Positions 26,240-34,920 of a DNA stretch of 64,000 nt are shown here, piece after piece. The stretch comes from Leminorella grimontii ATCC 33999 = DSM 5078 (lineage in GTDB: Bacteria; Pseudomonadota; Gammaproteobacteria; Enterobacterales; Enterobacteriaceae). The notes beneath the pieces are model-generated. The model did not search any database and was not told the origin of the DNA. It was given only the letters and a program-made list of their open reading frames with translations. Both the position numbers and the translations under genes were made by a program. Numbering within the stretch: the first letter of the stretch is position 1; each line of letters starts with the position of its first letter. The stretch covers positions 62,001 to 126,000 of the forward strand of contig NZ_AUUA01000002.1 of the NCBI RefSeq assembly GCF_000439085.1. The letters run 5' to 3'.

Positions 26240-26524
26240 ATGAAGATGAAACAGCTGGTGATCAACGTAGGCCGCCTGATGATGATTGGCGTCTGGGGGT
26301 TCTTACTCCTCAACCTGTTTCAGCCGTTCCCCAGCCCGCTGAAATACTTCCTGTACGTCGCCATGGGCTTTACGCTGTTTATGCACGGGCTACAGCTGGC
26401 GCTGCTCAAGTCGACGCTGCCCAAAGACGGGGAAAAAATGAGCGGAGCTCAGTCAATCAGGATCCTGCTGTTCGGCGTTTTTGAACTTCTGGCCTGGCAG
26501 CAAAATCAACAAAAACGCCGCTGA
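26240..26524 (+). CDS. yhhL: Small membrane protein YhhL (DUF1145)
   Basis: A 94-residue protein with two hydrophobic segments (about 10-30 and 35-58) and the family stretches WGFLLLNLFQPFP, MHGLQLALLKSTLPK and LLFGVFELLAWQ. The start at 26240 has AGGGAG only 3 bases upstream; the in-frame ATG at 26246 has more usual spacing and may be the true start. Function is unknown. It is 13 bp after rsmD, so probably co-transcribed, and convergent with the next gene. Confidence 0.88.
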   Translation: MKMKQLVINVGRLMMIGVWGFLLLNLFQPFPSPLKYFLYVAMGFTLFMHGLQLALLKSTLPKDGEKMSGAQSIRILLFGVFELLAWQQNQQKRR

Positions 26525-26538
26525 CGGCAGAAGATGCC

Positions 26539-26859
26539 TTAGCCTTTCCTACCGGGGAAATAGGGAAACGGCGTAACGTTATCGCCTAAATCGGAAATGC
26601 GCGCGCTGCCCTGTTTGACCACCGCATCGATACGGATCACGGAGTGCATGGGAATAAAGCTGCGCGTAACGCCCGCAAACTCCGTCTTGAGCCGCTCTTC
26701 GCTGGGATCGACCAGTAAAGCGTTTTCACTGTCAAAAACGAAATCGCCGATTTCAATAAAGCCAAACAGCGAGCTTTGCGTAAGCTCTCGCACGTATAGC
26801 TGATAGTTTTTGCCGTTATTTATAAACTGAATGCGGTACAGCGGCCTTTCTTCACTCAT
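26539..26859 (-). CDS. DUF1820 family protein
   Basis: A 106-residue soluble protein. The order YRIQFINNGKNYQLYVREL, FGFIEIGDFVF, LLVDPSEERLKTEFAGV and SFIPMHSVIRIDAV is diagnostic of the DUF1820 family, best known from Pseudomonas and other non-enteric gammaproteobacteria. No catalytic residues are evident and no function is known. It occupies the slot of yhhM in E. coli between yhhL and yhhN, but it is not YhhM. Confidence 0.8.
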   Translation of the reverse strand: MSEERPLYRIQFINNGKNYQLYVRELTQSSLFGFIEIGDFVFDSENALLVDPSEERLKTEFAGVTRSFIPMHSVIRIDAVVKQGSARISDLGDNVTPFPYFPGRKG

Positions 26860-27021
26860 GACGTTGCTTTATCTCACAAATGCTTAAGGATTCAGACTTT
26901 CCAGAAATTAACATAACTACCAAGGGAATGCGACTGCACTAAGGGAGATGGGGATTAAAGATTGTTTAATCAACGGGTTCTGCCTACACTTGAAACATTC
27001 TAAATAGAGGGATTTCACACT

Positions 27022-27648
27022 ATGAGCTGGCCTCTTTTAGCCGTTATTTTTTCCGGTTGGATTTATGTCGACGCCGCCTATCGCGGCCCCCGCTGGCAGC
27101 GCTGGGCGTTTAAACCCGTCACGATGCTGTTGATGCTGCTGTGGGCATGGCAGTCACCCGAGCTGACAAACTTTAACTACCTTATTCTGGTAGGGATACT
27201 GGCCAGCCTGACGGCGGACGTCATACAGGCGTTTTCTCAGGAGCGGACGCTATACACCGTCGGCGCGCTGTTTATCTCCCATCTGGCCTACACGCTCTGC
27301 TTCGCTTCGTCGCTCAGCTTAAGCTTTTACTGGCCGCCGATCGTTGTCCTGCTGGCCATCGGCCTGGCTGCGCTGGCGCTGCTTTGGAATCGATTAGCCG
27401 AGATGCGCTGGCCCGTCGCTACCTATCTGGCGATTACGCTAATTATGGTTTGGGTAACGGCGGGGGGCTACTTGGCCAAGCCGGACGATATGGCGTTTAG
27501 CCAGCTTATCGGCAGCGTTTTGCTGCTGCTCTCGGCCCTTTTATGGCTGACGAACAAATACTACGTGCCGTTTAAAGCCGCCAATGCGGCCATTGCGGTG
27601 TGCTACTTTTTAGGCCACTTTACGATCGTCAGATCGCTGCATATCTGA
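27022..27648 (+). CDS. yhhN: YhhN family membrane protein (lysoplasmalogenase-like)
   Basis: A 208-residue protein, equal in length to E. coli YhhN, with about eight hydrophobic segments. It starts with SGWIYVDAAYRGPRWQRWAFKP, carries ILASLTADVIQAF with the conserved acidic residue, and ends in CYFLGHFTIVRSLHI. The YhhN/TMEM86 family includes eukaryotic lysoplasmalogenase; bacterial function is uncertain, perhaps lysophospholipid turnover. It has its own ribosome site (TAGAGGG) and is convergent with tusA. Confidence 0.9.
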   Translation: MSWPLLAVIFSGWIYVDAAYRGPRWQRWAFKPVTMLLMLLWAWQSPELTNFNYLILVGILASLTADVIQAFSQERTLYTVGALFISHLAYTLCFASSLSLSFYWPPIVVLLAIGLAALALLWNRLAEMRWPVATYLAITLIMVWVTAGGYLAKPDDMAFSQLIGSVLLLLSALLWLTNKYYVPFKAANAAIAVCYFLGHFTIVRSLHI

Positions 27649-27665
27649 CGCTGGCGTAGAAGAGA

Positions 27666-27914
27666 TCAGGCTTCGCCCTTACGAATAAGATAGCGATAGG
27701 GCGTCGCTTCAACTTCAGAAGCCAGAAGCTCATGGTCCATAAAGCGGCAAAAGCCGGGGATATCGCGAACCGTCGCCGGGTCGTCCGCAACGATAAGCAG
27801 CGTCTGCCCGCTCGCCATGTGGCGCACGGTTTTACGCACCATCATAACCGGCTCAGGGCAACGCAGCCCTAACGCATCAAGGGTACAGTCGGGATTGGCA
27901 AACGCGTCTGTCAT
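27666..27914 (-). CDS. tusA: Sulfur carrier protein TusA
   Basis: An 82-residue TusA/SirA-like protein (E. coli 81). The sulfur-accepting cysteine is in [20 protein letters not shown] (Cys19). [21 protein letters not shown] completes the two-layer fold. TusA takes persulfide from IscS and passes it to TusD for 2-thiolation of tRNA wobble uridine, and also affects molybdenum cofactor synthesis. It is a single leftward gene between yhhN and the pirin. Confidence 0.97.
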   Translation of the reverse strand: MTDAFANPDCTLDALGLRCPEPVMMVRKTVRHMASGQTLLIVADDPATVRDIPGFCRFMDHELLASEVEATPYRYLIRKGEA

Positions 27915-28053
27915 AAAAAACCTGCTGCTGTTTTCTGCCCTTGTTCTAAAAGAGCGGTCTAAAAAAACGTTCGCCTAGTTTAATACGATGCGCAATGAGC
28001 GCAAGCCTAACGGATATACCAGACGGTTGTTCGAAGAACAGTGAGGACAAACT

Positions 28054-28947
28054 ATGCCCCATACACCAACTCCCCAAGCGCCCGACCTTCAGCGCATCGC
28101 TTCCCGAACGAAAGACGTTGGCGGCATCCCCGTTGCGCGCGGGCTGCCGGTTAAGGAACGACGCCTTATCGGCGCCTGGTGCTTTCTCGATCACGCCGGC
28201 CCCGCCGTATTTCAAAGCGATGCGCAAAGCATGCACGTAGCGCCCCACCCCCATACCGGACTACAAACCTTTACCTGGATGCTGGAGGGGGAAATTCTGC
28301 ATCGCGACAGCCTGGGCTATGAACAGGTGATTCGCCCCGGGCAAGTTAACCTGATGACGGCGGGGCGCGGTATATCCCATTCGGAAGATTCCGTACCCGG
28401 CTGTTTGAAGCTGCACGCCGCACAGCTCTGGATCGCGCTGCCTGAGGCGGTGAAAGACATGCCGCCGCGCTTCGATCACTACCCTAACCTGCCGAAATGG
28501 CAAGACGGCGGCGTGGGCTTCACGCTGCTAACGGGAGAGTTTTTCGGCCGCCGCGCGCCGACGCTCGGCTTCTCGGAGCTGGTTGGCGTAGACGTCGCCA
28601 ACCGCCAGAAGGCGACGCTGACGCTGCCTCTACGCCGAGATTTCGAATACGGCCTGTTTATTCTGGAAGGGGAAGCTCAAATTGGGAAAGAAACCTTCGC
28701 CCAAAACGAGCTGGCCTATATCGACCCAGACCATGTCGAACTGCCGCTAACGCTGGCGGAAAACAGCCGGGTCCTGCTGCTTGGCGGCGAACCCTTGGGT
28801 GAAGAGGTGCTGATGTGGTGGAACTTCGTCGGACGCAGTAAGGAAGAGCTTCGAAACGCCGTTGAAGAGTGGAACGCTGGCAGCGCCCGCTTCGGTACGG
28901 TGCCAAACGCCGGACAGCCGCCGACGCCTGCGCCAACAATACCGTAA
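28054..28947 (+). CDS. Pirin family protein
   Basis: A 297-residue bicupin. The N-terminal pirin domain has the metal-ligand region HVAPHPHTGLQTFTWMLEGEI and AGRGISHSEDS. The C-terminal pirin domain covers LFILEGEAQIGKETF to LGGEPLGEEVLMWWNFVGRSKEE. It ends in a Pro-rich tail. E. coli pirins (YhhW, YhaK) can act on quercetin, and others modulate metabolism or transcription, so the role here is open. GAGGAC precedes the ATG. It is not part of an obvious operon. Confidence 0.9.
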   Translation: MPHTPTPQAPDLQRIASRTKDVGGIPVARGLPVKERRLIGAWCFLDHAGPAVFQSDAQSMHVAPHPHTGLQTFTWMLEGEILHRDSLGYEQVIRPGQVNLMTAGRGISHSEDSVPGCLKLHAAQLWIALPEAVKDMPPRFDHYPNLPKWQDGGVGFTLLTGEFFGRRAPTLGFSELVGVDVANRQKATLTLPLRRDFEYGLFILEGEAQIGKETFAQNELAYIDPDHVELPLTLAENSRVLLLGGEPLGEEVLMWWNFVGRSKEELRNAVEEWNAGSARFGTVPNAGQPPTPAPTIP

Positions 28948-29047
28948 ATGCCGTAAATAAATACCGCAGAGCAATCTCCGGTTGCATTCCCTCTCTGACG
29001 CGGTATCATCTGCGGCTGCCGTATCTTTGGCGAACATATTTTATACA

Positions 29048-29103
29048 ACGCTGGGTTCCCTCACCCCAGCAGGCGTAAGCCGTTTAACTAAAAAGGTCAC
29101 AAC
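29048..29103 (+). promoter_or_regulatory. Probable preQ1-I riboswitch (type III-like) in the yhhQ leader
   Basis: A stem GCTGGG/CCCAGC (29050-29070) encloses TTCCCTCAC, giving the preQ1-I signature GGTTC...ACCC. A small hairpin GGC-GTAA-GCC (29072-29081) and an A-rich AACTAAAAAGG that contains the ribosome site follow. YhhQ imports queuosine precursors. The E. coli yhhQ leader is a known preQ1-I site with an extra hairpin, in which the Shine-Dalgarno itself takes part in sensing. Ligand binding should lower yhhQ translation. Confidence 0.6.
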
Positions 29104-29775
29104 ATGTTTGAATTTTCCGCACAACAGCGGCTCAAAGCGCTGCTATGGCTTTCGTTCTTCCATATTCTGATTATTGCCTCGAGCAACTATCTGGTTCAGC
29201 TGCCTATAACCATTTTTGGCTTCCATACGACCTGGGGCGCGTTTACCTTCCCGTTTATCTTTTTAACGACGGACCTTACCGTTCGAGTGTTCGGCGCGCC
29301 GCTGGCCCGACGCATCATTCTGGTGGTAATGATGCCGGCGCTGCTTATTTCTTACCTGCTGTCGACCTGGTTCTATGAAGGGGCGTGGCAAGGGTATCAG
29401 GCTATTTATCATCTCAACATCGTCGTCGCCCGCATCGCTATCGCCAGCTTTATGGCCTACGTGCTGGGGCAGATCCTCGATATTTACGTATTCAACCGGC
29501 TCCGCCAGCTTAAGGCCTGGTGGGTCGCTCCCAGCGTTTCCGCCGTGTTCGGCAACCTAAGCGACACCATCGCGTTCTTCTCTATCGCCTTCTACAAGAG
29601 CAGCAACGCGTTTATGGCGGATAACTGGGTAGAAATCGCGCTAGTCGACTATGCGTTCAAGCTGCTTATCTGCGCGCTGTTCTTCCTGCCGATGTACGGC
29701 ATCCTGCTAAACGTGCTGCTAAAGCGGCTGGTGCGCATTCAGTCGACGCCCAAGCTTATGCGCGATGCGGCGTAG
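29104..29775 (+). CDS. yhhQ: Queuosine precursor transporter YhhQ
   Basis: A 223-residue protein (E. coli 221) with about six membrane helices. Highly conserved stretches are SSNYLVQLPITIFGFHTTWGAFTFPFIFL (split over TM1-2), TDLTVRVFGAPLARRII and FNRLRQLKAWWVAPS. It takes up 7-cyano-7-deazaguanine and 7-aminomethyl-7-deazaguanine for tRNA queuosine synthesis. AAAAAGG lies 7 bases before the ATG and overlaps the probable preQ1 riboswitch. It is followed by dcrB, as in E. coli. Confidence 0.96.
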   Translation: MFEFSAQQRLKALLWLSFFHILIIASSNYLVQLPITIFGFHTTWGAFTFPFIFLTTDLTVRVFGAPLARRIILVVMMPALLISYLLSTWFYEGAWQGYQAIYHLNIVVARIAIASFMAYVLGQILDIYVFNRLRQLKAWWVAPSVSAVFGNLSDTIAFFSIAFYKSSNAFMADNWVEIALVDYAFKLLICALFFLPMYGILLNVLLKRLVRIQSTPKLMRDAA

Positions 29776-29904
29776 ATAATTCAGATAATTTTGGCGCATG
29801 CCGAACCTTGATGATATTTTTATAGTCTAATCGCTCGACGCCGCGGCTTAATAGCAATGCCGCGGTTACGTTTTGACGCTCATATAAAAGATGAAGGAAG
29901 TGCC

Positions 29905-30483
29905 ATGCAGAAGTTAATGAAAACAATGGGTCTGTGTCTGTTTGCCGTAAGCCTCGCCGCCTGTGACGGCAACAAGGATTCGTCTACGACGCCAGCGGAC
30001 AACGGTTCTTCTGCTGCGGCGCAGCCCGGCGCATCCGCTGACGGGCAAACTCAGGTGCTGGGAGGAAAGGTCAGCTTTAACGTTCCCAAAGGCCTTCAGG
30101 ATCAGAGCGGGAAAAGCCCCTCTCAGACCACTAACATGGCGGTATTTGCCGATAACGCCGCGCAAAAAATGCTAATCGTCATCAGCAGCTCAATGCCCGG
30201 CGACTCGCTGGAAAACCTGATTACCCGTATGGAAGCGCAGCAAAAAATGCGCGACGGTGAGCTTACCCTGCTGAAAAAAGCGCCGGTTGAGGCCGGCGGG
30301 CAAACGCTGCAGCGTCTTGATACGCTGGTACGCATCGACGGTAAGAAAAACTACTCCTCCACCATCCTTGGCCAAATAGGCCAACAGCTGCTGACCATAC
30401 AGCTGACCTACCCTGCCGAACAGCAGGCCGATGCCGAGAAGGCGGTCGATGCCTTCATCGCTTCGCTAAAAATCCAGCCGTAG
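29905..30483 (+). CDS. dcrB: Lipoprotein DcrB
   Basis: A 192-residue protein (E. coli 185). The ATG at 29905 (GGAAG upstream) gives a lipoprotein signal with lipobox SLAAC at Cys20; the longer ORF from 29857 would bury it. Asp at position +2 after the cysteine predicts retention in the inner membrane. The mature domain contains SSTILGQIGQQLLTIQLTYPAEQQ. In E. coli, DcrB is needed for phage C1 and C6 DNA entry and affects envelope lipoprotein biogenesis. A low-complexity Ser/Ala/Pro linker follows the lipid anchor. Confidence 0.92.
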   Translation: MQKLMKTMGLCLFAVSLAACDGNKDSSTTPADNGSSAAAQPGASADGQTQVLGGKVSFNVPKGLQDQSGKSPSQTTNMAVFADNAAQKMLIVISSSMPGDSLENLITRMEAQQKMRDGELTLLKKAPVEAGGQTLQRLDTLVRIDGKKNYSSTILGQIGQQLLTIQLTYPAEQQADAEKAVDAFIASLKIQP

Positions 30484-30494
30484 GATATAAAAAA

Positions 30495-30514
30495 AGGCGG
30501 CTCGAAGGCCGCCT
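30495..30514 (-). terminator. Terminator of glpABC
   Basis: Leftward AGGCGGC / GCCGCCT with a 6-base loop is followed by seven T (A-run 30488-30494). It lies 100 bp past the glpC stop and may also end dcrB transcripts weakly. Confidence 0.8.
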
Positions 30515-30613
30515 GAAACAGAGGATAAATACTTCCATCGTAAAATCCGGTCGTCCGCCAGAGTTAACGTCGACCGGAAAAACGCCCTTTCGGGCCTTCC
30601 CATGACTCTCTCG

Positions 30614-31816
30614 CTAGTCCGCTAGCGCCTGCGCCAGCAGCGTAATCGGGTGCTCACAGCGTTTGGACGTCGACATCTCTATTTGCCATTTACAGGTTTC
30701 ACAGTCGCTGACGACGAAGTCCACGCCGCTTTCTTCAATCTGCCTGAATAAAGACGCACCGATGCCCTGCGACGTTTCATAGTTTTCCTTCTTAAAGCCG
30801 TAGGTTCCCGCAATGCCGCAGCATTGGGAATCGAGAACGATAAGCTCAACGCCGGGAATGCGCTCTAAAAGCGCCAGCGTATAGGCGGTCCAGCCCATCT
30901 TTTCCATATGGCAGGGCGTGTGGTAGGCGATTTTCATCGGCGTATGCTTAAGCTTCAGCTCGCGTCCTTCGGACAGCAGCCGGTAGATAAAGCGGGTCGC
31001 CAGCTCGATTTTATCGCGCACCGGCGTCGTATCGACGCCCAGCAGATGGGGGTACTCATCGCGAAGCGTAAACGTACAGGTCGAGGAGGTCGCAACGACC
31101 GGAATTCCCTTGCCTATTACCGCATCCACCAGCGATTCAGCGTTCACGTTGGCCTGCTTTTTCGCCTTATCGATGAAACCGTTAGCGATTAAGGGGACGC
31201 CGCAGCACTTCTCCTTTTTCAGCAGTTGAACGCCCATCCCCATCGCGTTAAGCACCCGCACCAGGTCTTTGCCCAACTGCGGATGGTTATAGTTGACGAA
31301 GCAGCCGTGGAAAAAGGCCACCTGGTCGGAAAACGCCTGCTGCTTTGCCGCCTGCTTGCGAAACCACTGGCGGAACGTGCCAAACGAGTACTTAGGCAAA
31401 TCGCGACGGTGATCGATTTTTAGCGCGCTGTCCAGAATGCCTTTTACCGGCTTAAGGCCTACTGTCGCGTTCACCAGCGGCGCAAACGGCGTAGACAGCG
31501 TACCCATCAGGTCAGTGTGGCTCAAAATCGCGTCGCGCAGCTTAAACTTGGGCGGCGCATAGTTGATCCGCGCCCGCTGGATGATATCGCCGATCTTCAC
31601 GTTAGAAGGACAGGCGACCTCGCAGCGCTTGCAGTTAGTGCAGTATTTCAGCGCTTCGTCATACAGCGTAGGGTCTTTAAGCCGCAGACGCTCGCCGTCC
31701 GGCCCGGCCTGCTTGGGCCCCGGATAGTTAGGATTCACTTTCGCTACGGGGCAGTACGTCGTACAGACGGTGCACTTGATGCAGCTCTCAAAGCTGTTGT
31801 CGGTCGTCAGGCTCAT
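30614..31816 (-). CDS. glpC: Anaerobic glycerol-3-phosphate dehydrogenase subunit C
   Basis: A 400-residue protein (E. coli 396). Two [4Fe-4S] motifs, CIKCTVCTTYCPVAK (about 12-26) and CTNCKRCEVACPS (about 59-71), are followed by two cysteine-rich CCG domains (KCCGVPLIANGF and QCCGIAGTYGF). GlpC anchors the GlpAB dimer at the membrane and passes electrons to menaquinone. It overlaps glpB by 4 bp in leftward glpA-glpB-glpC. Confidence 0.97.
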   Translation of the reverse strand: MSLTTDNSFESCIKCTVCTTYCPVAKVNPNYPGPKQAGPDGERLRLKDPTLYDEALKYCTNCKRCEVACPSNVKIGDIIQRARINYAPPKFKLRDAILSHTDLMGTLSTPFAPLVNATVGLKPVKGILDSALKIDHRRDLPKYSFGTFRQWFRKQAAKQQAFSDQVAFFHGCFVNYNHPQLGKDLVRVLNAMGMGVQLLKKEKCCGVPLIANGFIDKAKKQANVNAESLVDAVIGKGIPVVATSSTCTFTLRDEYPHLLGVDTTPVRDKIELATRFIYRLLSEGRELKLKHTPMKIAYHTPCHMEKMGWTAYTLALLERIPGVELIVLDSQCCGIAGTYGFKKENYETSQGIGASLFRQIEESGVDFVVSDCETCKWQIEMSTSKRCEHPITLLAQALAD

Positions 31817-33075
31817 TGCGCCACCTCCGCCTGGGTAAGGATCCGTTCCGCGGCATACAGCGCCGTTACCAGAGAGACGCCCGCGCCACAGCCCTGCTGC
31901 AGCGGATCGTACCCTCCCAGCACCGCGCCGATAACGTACAGATTGTCGAGCGACTGGCCGTTTACGGTTCCGCGCAGCGTTTCATCGGCCTTTACGCCAA
32001 AGCGTAAATAGGGCTGAGGAACAAACATGTTCTGATGCGTCCACTGCGGGCGTTCCGGTACGTCCAAAACGTCCAACCCGAACACCGGCTCAAAAATGCG
32101 CTCGAATTCAGCGATCAGGCCGTTGCTAAAGAAGCTGCCGCTGGCCAGCACCACCTGCTGCGCCTCGATGGGAATGTCCGTATGGTTGCGGGTATAGATA
32201 CGCGCAACGCGCTGGCCTTCCAGTTCGGCCTTCAGCACGGTATCACCCGGCATAAACTGGCCGCCCAGCTGCAAAAAGCGGCGACGCAGCGCCTGATGCA
32301 GTCGAATACCGAGCAGCGAAGGCGGGAGAGTGGGTACTAACATCACCGGCTTACCGGCGTGCTCGCGAAGCGTTTCAATTGCGTTCGAATCTTCCAGCCC
32401 TACGCAGGCCGGGAGGATGACGGCGTCGACGTCTTCGGCCAGCCGCGCTACCTCCTGCGCCAGCAGAGCGAGATTTTCAGGCAGGTCCAGCACGCGGGAG
32501 ATATTCGTCGCGCGAAACTCGCTGGGATTCTTCCTCAGGCCGTCGAGCGCGGGTAAGTGCAAATACTCGATCGTCGCCTCGACGCCCCGCTCGGCCAGAG
32601 AGGCGGCGGCCAGCTGAGGCTGGAAGTCCAAAAAGCCTTCGATGCCGACCACGGCGACGCGCCGCCACGGAAGCTCGCCGCCAATCGGCGCAACGGGAAC
32701 CTCTTTCGGGCTCAGCCAGGTCGCCCTAAGCGTACCCAGAGGAGTAACCCGACGGTGGTTTTGCTCAATTGAGCCAAAAAAATGCAGCCCGCAGTCCGCC
32801 AGCATCGCTTCAGCCTGCTTTGCCATGCGGGAGACGGCCTCTCCTCCAAGTCGGACGTAAGGGTGATCGGCCCCCAGCTCGGCCAATGCGTCCAGCGGTT
32901 TTTCAATCGTTGAACCGTCGGTGCGTTGGCTCAAAAAGTCCAGCGAACCGGAGGAAAAATGCAGCGCGCTTTGTCCTGCGCTGATAATCGCGCAGCGTTT
33001 GCCCTGCTCCGCCAGTCGAATCCCGCAGGACAACCCGGCCAGACCGCCGCCGATGATGGCTACATCAAATTTCAT
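31813..33075 (-). CDS. glpB: Anaerobic glycerol-3-phosphate dehydrogenase subunit B
   Basis: A 420-residue protein (E. coli 419) from the ATG at 33075 (MKFDVAIIGGGLAG), preceded by GGAGAAGAG. The longer in-frame start at 33111 would only add residues overlapping glpA. The N-terminal dinucleotide fold is IIGGGLAGLSCGIRLAEQG and the later flavin-binding part is VIGAVLGGYDPLQQGCGAG. GlpB is the FMN-containing partner of GlpA. Its start overlaps the glpA stop by 11 bp. Confidence 0.96.
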   Translation of the reverse strand: MKFDVAIIGGGLAGLSCGIRLAEQGKRCAIISAGQSALHFSSGSLDFLSQRTDGSTIEKPLDALAELGADHPYVRLGGEAVSRMAKQAEAMLADCGLHFFGSIEQNHRRVTPLGTLRATWLSPKEVPVAPIGGELPWRRVAVVGIEGFLDFQPQLAAASLAERGVEATIEYLHLPALDGLRKNPSEFRATNISRVLDLPENLALLAQEVARLAEDVDAVILPACVGLEDSNAIETLREHAGKPVMLVPTLPPSLLGIRLHQALRRRFLQLGGQFMPGDTVLKAELEGQRVARIYTRNHTDIPIEAQQVVLASGSFFSNGLIAEFERIFEPVFGLDVLDVPERPQWTHQNMFVPQPYLRFGVKADETLRGTVNGQSLDNLYVIGAVLGGYDPLQQGCGAGVSLVTALYAAERILTQAEVAQ

Positions 33076-34705
33076 TACTCTTCTCCACGCTGGATGAGGG
33101 ATCCAGACCACATAGCCCCTGGTAGACCCAACTGGTAAATTCGCTTTCGCGCAGGGCGTCTCCCCAGGCGATCGGACGAACGCCCTTCCAGCGCTCGTTC
33201 AAAAAGGTTGAAAGCTGCGTGAGCGACTGCTGAGGCGTCGTCACCTTGAACCGATTCAACAAACCGGCCGCACGGCAGGCGCACAGCTCACCCTGACAGG
33301 TCCCCATGCCGACGCGCGTGCGCCGACGCAGGTCGATAAGGTTATTCACGTTTAGAGACTCAACGGCGTAGCGAACCTCACCGGCGGTTACCGCCTCGCA
33401 CTCGCACACCAGGCTGTTGTCCAGACGACCATTGCTTATCAGCTGAGTCGCTCGATCCCCATGGCGATAGACGGCAGAGCCTCGAATAGTGGATGGCAGA
33501 GAAATTACTTTCCCCAGCGTATCTTCGGCCGACTGTCGGGAGCCGGGAAGCGCTTCCTGCGCAGTGGTACATTCACCGCGGTGCCCAAGCTTTTCGCACA
33601 CTTTATCCGTTGCCCACTCCGCCATCAGGCGGTAGGTCATCAGCTTGCCGCCGGTAATGGTGATAAAGCCCTCCAGCCCGTCGCGCACGGCGTGATCCAA
33701 AAGCACGATGCCGCGGCTGACGTTGCGCCCGGACGGATCGTCGTCGCTGGCGACCAGCGGGCGCACTCCGGCATAGGCGCGAAGAATGCGAGTATGCGCT
33801 AACTTCGGCGCCAGACGGCTGCCTTCACGAATAAGCACATCAACCTCTTGCGGCGTAACCACCATATTGTCGATGTCTTCATAAGGAATGCGGGTAGAGG
33901 TAGTGCCAATCAGGGAAATCGTGTCCCCCGGCACCAGAATGTCCGCATCGGCAGGCTTGCGGCAGCGGTTAATAACGCGGTTGTTGATGCGGTGCCCCAT
34001 AATCAGCAGCGCCCCTTTGGCCGGGAACATGCGAACGCGCAGCTCGGCATATTCCGCAATGCGCTGCCCCCAGATGCCGCCCGCGTTAACAACAATCTCG
34101 CCGCGTATTTCACGCATCTCTTTGCGATAGTGATCGTAAGCCTTCACGCCCACGACGCGGTCGCCCTCGCGGATCAGGCCGATAACCTCGTGGTAAGTGA
34201 ACACTTGCCCACCGTGTTCGCGCGCGTCCAATACGTTCGCCGCCGTCAGGCGGAACGGGTCGACGGTGCCGTCGGGCACCCTGACGGCGCCAAGCATGTC
34301 GGGGTTAGCGGACGGCTCGAAGCGAAGGGCTTCCTTCGGGTCCATCGCCTGCGCGTCAATGCCGGCAGCGCGACAGGCGTCAATAAAGGTAGATTGAAAC
34401 GCGATGTCGTCTTCCGGCAGCGTTAAGAACAGGCCGTCGGTCTGCTCTACGCAGTGGCGGGCAATGCGCTTTAGGATTTTGTTTTCTTCTATACACTCAC
34501 GGGCCGATTCAGCGTCCGTCACGGCATAGCGCGCCCCGCTGTGCAGCAGGCCGTGGTTGCGCCCGGTTGCGCCGGTAGCAATGTCATAGCGCTCCAACAG
34601 AACAGTGCGCAGCCCGCGGCGAGCGCAGTCGCGGGCAACGCCGGCCCCCGTCGCGCCGCCGCCAATGATGATGACATCCGTCTCGATTGAAGGAAAAACG
34701 CTCAT
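33065..34705 (-). CDS. glpA: Anaerobic glycerol-3-phosphate dehydrogenase subunit A
   Basis: A 546-residue protein (E. coli 542) from the ATG at 34705. The FAD fold is IIGGGATGAGVARDCARRG and the DAO-type core contains GATGRNHGLLHSGARYAV. The C-terminal BFD-like [2Fe-2S] domain has CECEAVTAGEV and GMGTCQGELCACRAA. GlpA is the catalytic subunit that oxidises G3P when fumarate or nitrate is the acceptor. It is the first gene of glpABC, divergent from glpT, with FNR-, CRP- and GlpR-like sites between. Confidence 0.98.
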   Translation of the reverse strand: MSVFPSIETDVIIIGGGATGAGVARDCARRGLRTVLLERYDIATGATGRNHGLLHSGARYAVTDAESARECIEENKILKRIARHCVEQTDGLFLTLPEDDIAFQSTFIDACRAAGIDAQAMDPKEALRFEPSANPDMLGAVRVPDGTVDPFRLTAANVLDAREHGGQVFTYHEVIGLIREGDRVVGVKAYDHYRKEMREIRGEIVVNAGGIWGQRIAEYAELRVRMFPAKGALLIMGHRINNRVINRCRKPADADILVPGDTISLIGTTSTRIPYEDIDNMVVTPQEVDVLIREGSRLAPKLAHTRILRAYAGVRPLVASDDDPSGRNVSRGIVLLDHAVRDGLEGFITITGGKLMTYRLMAEWATDKVCEKLGHRGECTTAQEALPGSRQSAEDTLGKVISLPSTIRGSAVYRHGDRATQLISNGRLDNSLVCECEAVTAGEVRYAVESLNVNNLIDLRRRTRVGMGTCQGELCACRAAGLLNRFKVTTPQQSLTQLSTFLNERWKGVRPIAWGDALRESEFTSWVYQGLCGLDPSSSVEKSNEI

Positions 34706-34785
34706 TGTCAATTGCTCCCGCAGTCATTCTTAACGTTCAGAATACGTCTATGGTGTTATTAATACATATCCTGCGCCAATTTTGT

Positions 34786-34799
34786 TTGATAAGGAACAA
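34786..34799. promoter_or_regulatory. Candidate FNR site upstream of glpA
   Basis: TTGATAAGGAACAA differs from TTGAT-N4-ATCAA at one base. It lies 81 bp from the glpA start, consistent with anaerobic activation. Confidence 0.55.
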
Positions 34800-34829
34800 A
34801 TTCGAGCATATTTAGAGTTCATTCGAGCA
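34800..34829. promoter_or_regulatory. Tandem GlpR-type half-sites in the glpA-glpT gap
   Basis: ATTCGAGCA occurs twice (34800-34808 and 34821-34829), spaced 21 bp, two helical turns. Each is a good GlpR half-site read on the other strand (TGCTCGAAT). Further sites are at 34903 and 35019. Confidence 0.5.
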
Positions 34830-34843
34830 AAAAAGAACACTAA

Positions 34844-34859
34844 TGTGACCATTCTCACA
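34844..34859. promoter_or_regulatory. CRP site in the glpA-glpT gap
   Basis: TGTGACCATTCTCACA is a perfect TGTGA-N6-TCACA, centrally placed between the divergent glpA and glpT genes. Confidence 0.8.
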
Positions 34860-34902
34860 ACATCAGCATTAACATTCCATACATTTGGTTAAAAAGATGG
34901 TA

Positions 34903-34920
34903 CATTTCGCTCGGCGAAAG
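34903..34920. promoter_or_regulatory. Candidate GlpR operator near glpT
   Basis: ATTTCGCTCGGCGAAAGT is a dyad with TTCG/CGAA halves in GlpR spacing. A second partial site, ATGTTCGCTC, begins at 35019, 65 bp before glpT. The rest of 34706-35083 holds no gene. Confidence 0.5.
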
